A stretch of 6,802 nt of DNA from Candidatus Rokubacteria bacterium RIFCSPLOWO2_02_FULL_72_37. GTDB lineage: Bacteria; Methylomirabilota; Methylomirabilia; Rokubacteriales; CSP1-6. Within the stretch, counting starts at the first letter, position 1, and every line of letters begins with the position of its first letter. Below are positions 5,606 to 6,802 of the stretch, piece by piece. Both the position numbers and the translations under genes were made by a program. The stretch is taken from the NCBI GenBank assembly GCA_001790315.1, contig MGCE01000067.1, positions 1 to 6,802 of the forward strand. The letters run 5' to 3'. The notes beneath the pieces are model-generated. The model did no database searches, had not been told where the DNA came from, and was given only the letters and a program-made list of their open reading frames with translations.

Positions 5606-6796
5606 TCACCGGGCGATCCCGGCCGCGCGGAGCCGCGCGACCTCCTCGGGCCCGAGCCCGGCCTCGCGGAGCACCGCGTCGGTGTGCTCGCCGAGGGCGG
5701 GCGCCGGCGCGCGGATCGCGCCGGGGGTGCGCGAGAATCGGATCGGCGTGTCGAACGTCGTGAGCGCCCCGGCCCGCGGATGGTCCTGGTGGACGAGCAT
5801 GCCGGTCGCGCGCACCTGAGGATCGGCCGCGAGGTCGGCGTAGCGGTTGACCGGCGCGCAGAGCACGTCGCGCTTCTCGAAGCGTGCCATCCACTCCTGC
5901 ACCGTGCGCCGGCGGAACACGGGCGCGACCTCGGCGACCAGCGCGTCGCGGTTCCGCAGGCGGTCGGCGCGCGTCGCGAAGCGTGGATCGACCGCCAGTG
6001 CCTCGCGCTCGAGTGCGGCGCAGAAGGGCGGCCAGAGCCGCTCCACCCAGGCGGCGACGTAGATCCAGCCGTCCTCGGCCTCGAAGGCCTGGAACGGGAC
6101 CATGTACGGGTGCGCGCTCCCCTGGCGGCCGGGCTCCTCGCCGGTGACGAAGAAGACGCTGAGGCGGGCGGCATGCGCGAGCAGCGCGCCGTTGAGCAGC
6201 GAGACATCGACGCGCTGGCCCTCGCCGGTGCGCTCCCGGTGGAGCAGCGCGGTGAGGACGCCGGTCGCGGCCGAGAACGCGCCGAGCGTGTCGAGGACCG
6301 GCGCGCCGCAGAGCACCGGGCCGCCGTCGCGCTCGCCGGTGACGGCCATCAGCCCGCTCATGGCCTGCACGAGCATGTCGAGCCCGGGCTTCTCCCGCCA
6401 CGGCCCGGCGGGTCCGAAGGCCGAGAGCGAACAGTAGACCAGGCGCGGGTTGACCGCCGCGAGCGCCGGGTAATCGATGCCGAGCCGCTCGGCGGCGCCG
6501 CCGCGGTACGCCTCGATGACGACGTCGGCCCGCGCGGCGAGCCGCGTGAACGCGGCGTGTCCCTCGGGACGCCGGAGGTCCAGGGCGACGCTCCGCTTGT
6601 TCCGGTTCACGGCGAGGAAGACGGCGCTGTCCCCGTCGAACAGGGGATCGTAGGCCGTGCGCGAAGCGTCGCCGGCCTCCGGCGCCTCGACCTTGACGAC
6701 CTCGGCGCCCATGTCGGCGAGGTACATGCCGCACACGGGCCCGGCGACGAGATGGGCGAGCTCGAGCACCCGATAGCCGGCGAGGGGGAGCGTCAC
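5606..6796 (-). CDS. CaiB/BaiF family III CoA-transferase
   Basis: This 396-aa cytoplasmic enzyme should move CoA between a carboxylic acid and an acyl-CoA through an aspartyl-CoA anhydride. Family features in order are PLAGYRVLELAHLVAGP (4-20), LADMGAEVVKVEAPEAGD (26-43), NRNKRSVALDLRRPEG (64-79), LVYCSLSAFGPAGP (119-132), KPGLDMLVQAMSGLM (136-150) and CGAPVLDTLGA (163-173). Asp169 in the last motif is the expected catalytic aspartate. Then follow GEEPGRQGSAHPYMVPFQAF (219-238) and PALGEHTDAVL near the C-terminus. Length is typical (about 380-420 aa). The GTG at 6796 fits the usual N-terminus, but the two codons left before the window edge are also sense and no Shine-Dalgarno can be seen, so the true start might be slightly further out. 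The substrate is unknown: this family serves formate/oxalate, carnitine, succinate/aryl-succinate, mesaconate and others, and sequence alone does not choose. It is transcribed convergently to the DUF3750 gene. Confidence 0.93.
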   Translation of the reverse strand: MTLPLAGYRVLELAHLVAGPVCGMYLADMGAEVVKVEAPEAGDASRTAYDPLFDGDSAVFLAVNRNKRSVALDLRRPEGHAAFTRLAARADVVIEAYRGGAAERLGIDYPALAAVNPRLVYCSLSAFGPAGPWREKPGLDMLVQAMSGLMAVTGERDGGPVLCGAPVLDTLGAFSAATGVLTALLHRERTGEGQRVDVSLLNGALLAHAARLSVFFVTGEEPGRQGSAHPYMVPFQAFEAEDGWIYVAAWVERLWPPFCAALEREALAVDPRFATRADRLRNRDALVAEVAPVFRRRTVQEWMARFEKRDVLCAPVNRYADLAADPQVRATGMLVHQDHPRAGALTTFDTPIRFSRTPGAIRAPAPALGEHTDAVLREAGLGPEEVARLRAAGIAR

Positions 6797-6802
6797 GGCG
6801 AC

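Noticed and set aside
5544..6734. A second 396-codon minus-strand frame overlapping the CoA-transferase
   Set aside because: It is an alternative frame with Arg/Ala-rich sequence and no motifs, whereas the overlapping frame carries the full family III CoA-transferase signature.
1..6802. CRISPR arrays, insertion sequences, tRNA/rRNA genes, toxin-antitoxin or phage-defence genes
   Set aside because: I looked for regularly spaced repeats, transposase motifs, terminal inverted repeats, cloverleaf-like sequences and small paired genes and found none; coding sequence occupies almost the whole window.

Overview
This is about 6.8 kb of very GC-rich DNA (roughly 70% by eye). Long spurious reading frames run antisense to nearly every gene, and GTG starts are frequent. 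The gene content (a bd-type quinol oxidase beside CoA-dependent catabolic genes, a stand-alone MetE-like zinc protein and a DUF3750 lipoprotein with an outer-membrane-type lipobox) suggests a Gram-negative soil or subsurface bacterium. Candidate lineages are Rokubacteria, Deltaproteobacteria/Myxococcota or a high-GC proteobacterium. This placement is inference; nothing here fixes the taxon.

Layout: seven protein genes fill nearly all of the window, and no gap exceeds about 100 bp. On the minus strand at the left edge are the first 46 codons of an enoyl-CoA hydratase/isomerase (1-138). A 12-TM major facilitator transporter (213-1358) lies directly upstream of it on the same strand. A 51-bp divergent control region (1359-1409) separates the transporter from a plus-strand block: cydA (1410-2738) and cydB (2735-3739), overlapping by 4 bp and encoding both core subunits of a short-Q-loop cytochrome bd oxidase. 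A 97-bp gap holding a TATAAT hexamer, a perfect 8-bp hairpin and a strong ribosome binding site leads to a second plus-strand pair: a 336-aa MetE-like zinc methyltransferase (3837-4847) and a DUF3750 lipoprotein (4844-5581), again overlapping by 4 bp. Convergent to these, at the right edge on the minus strand, is a CaiB/BaiF family III CoA-transferase (5606-6796).

How they fit: CydAB would oxidise quinol and reduce oxygen at the membrane. The CoA-transferase, the crotonase and the transporter look like parts of organic-acid or acyl-CoA catabolism, although they are not one operon. The MetE-like/DUF3750 pair is the least understood part. The MetE-like protein keeps the zinc and homocysteine-type residues, but the residues that bind methyl-folate in true MetE appear to be missing, so its methyl donor or substrate is open. 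No mobile element, CRISPR array, tRNA, rRNA or phage gene was seen. I see no clearly new multi-gene system; the best leads are the unusual MetE-like protein, its coupling to DUF3750, and an Arg-to-Asp change in CydA.
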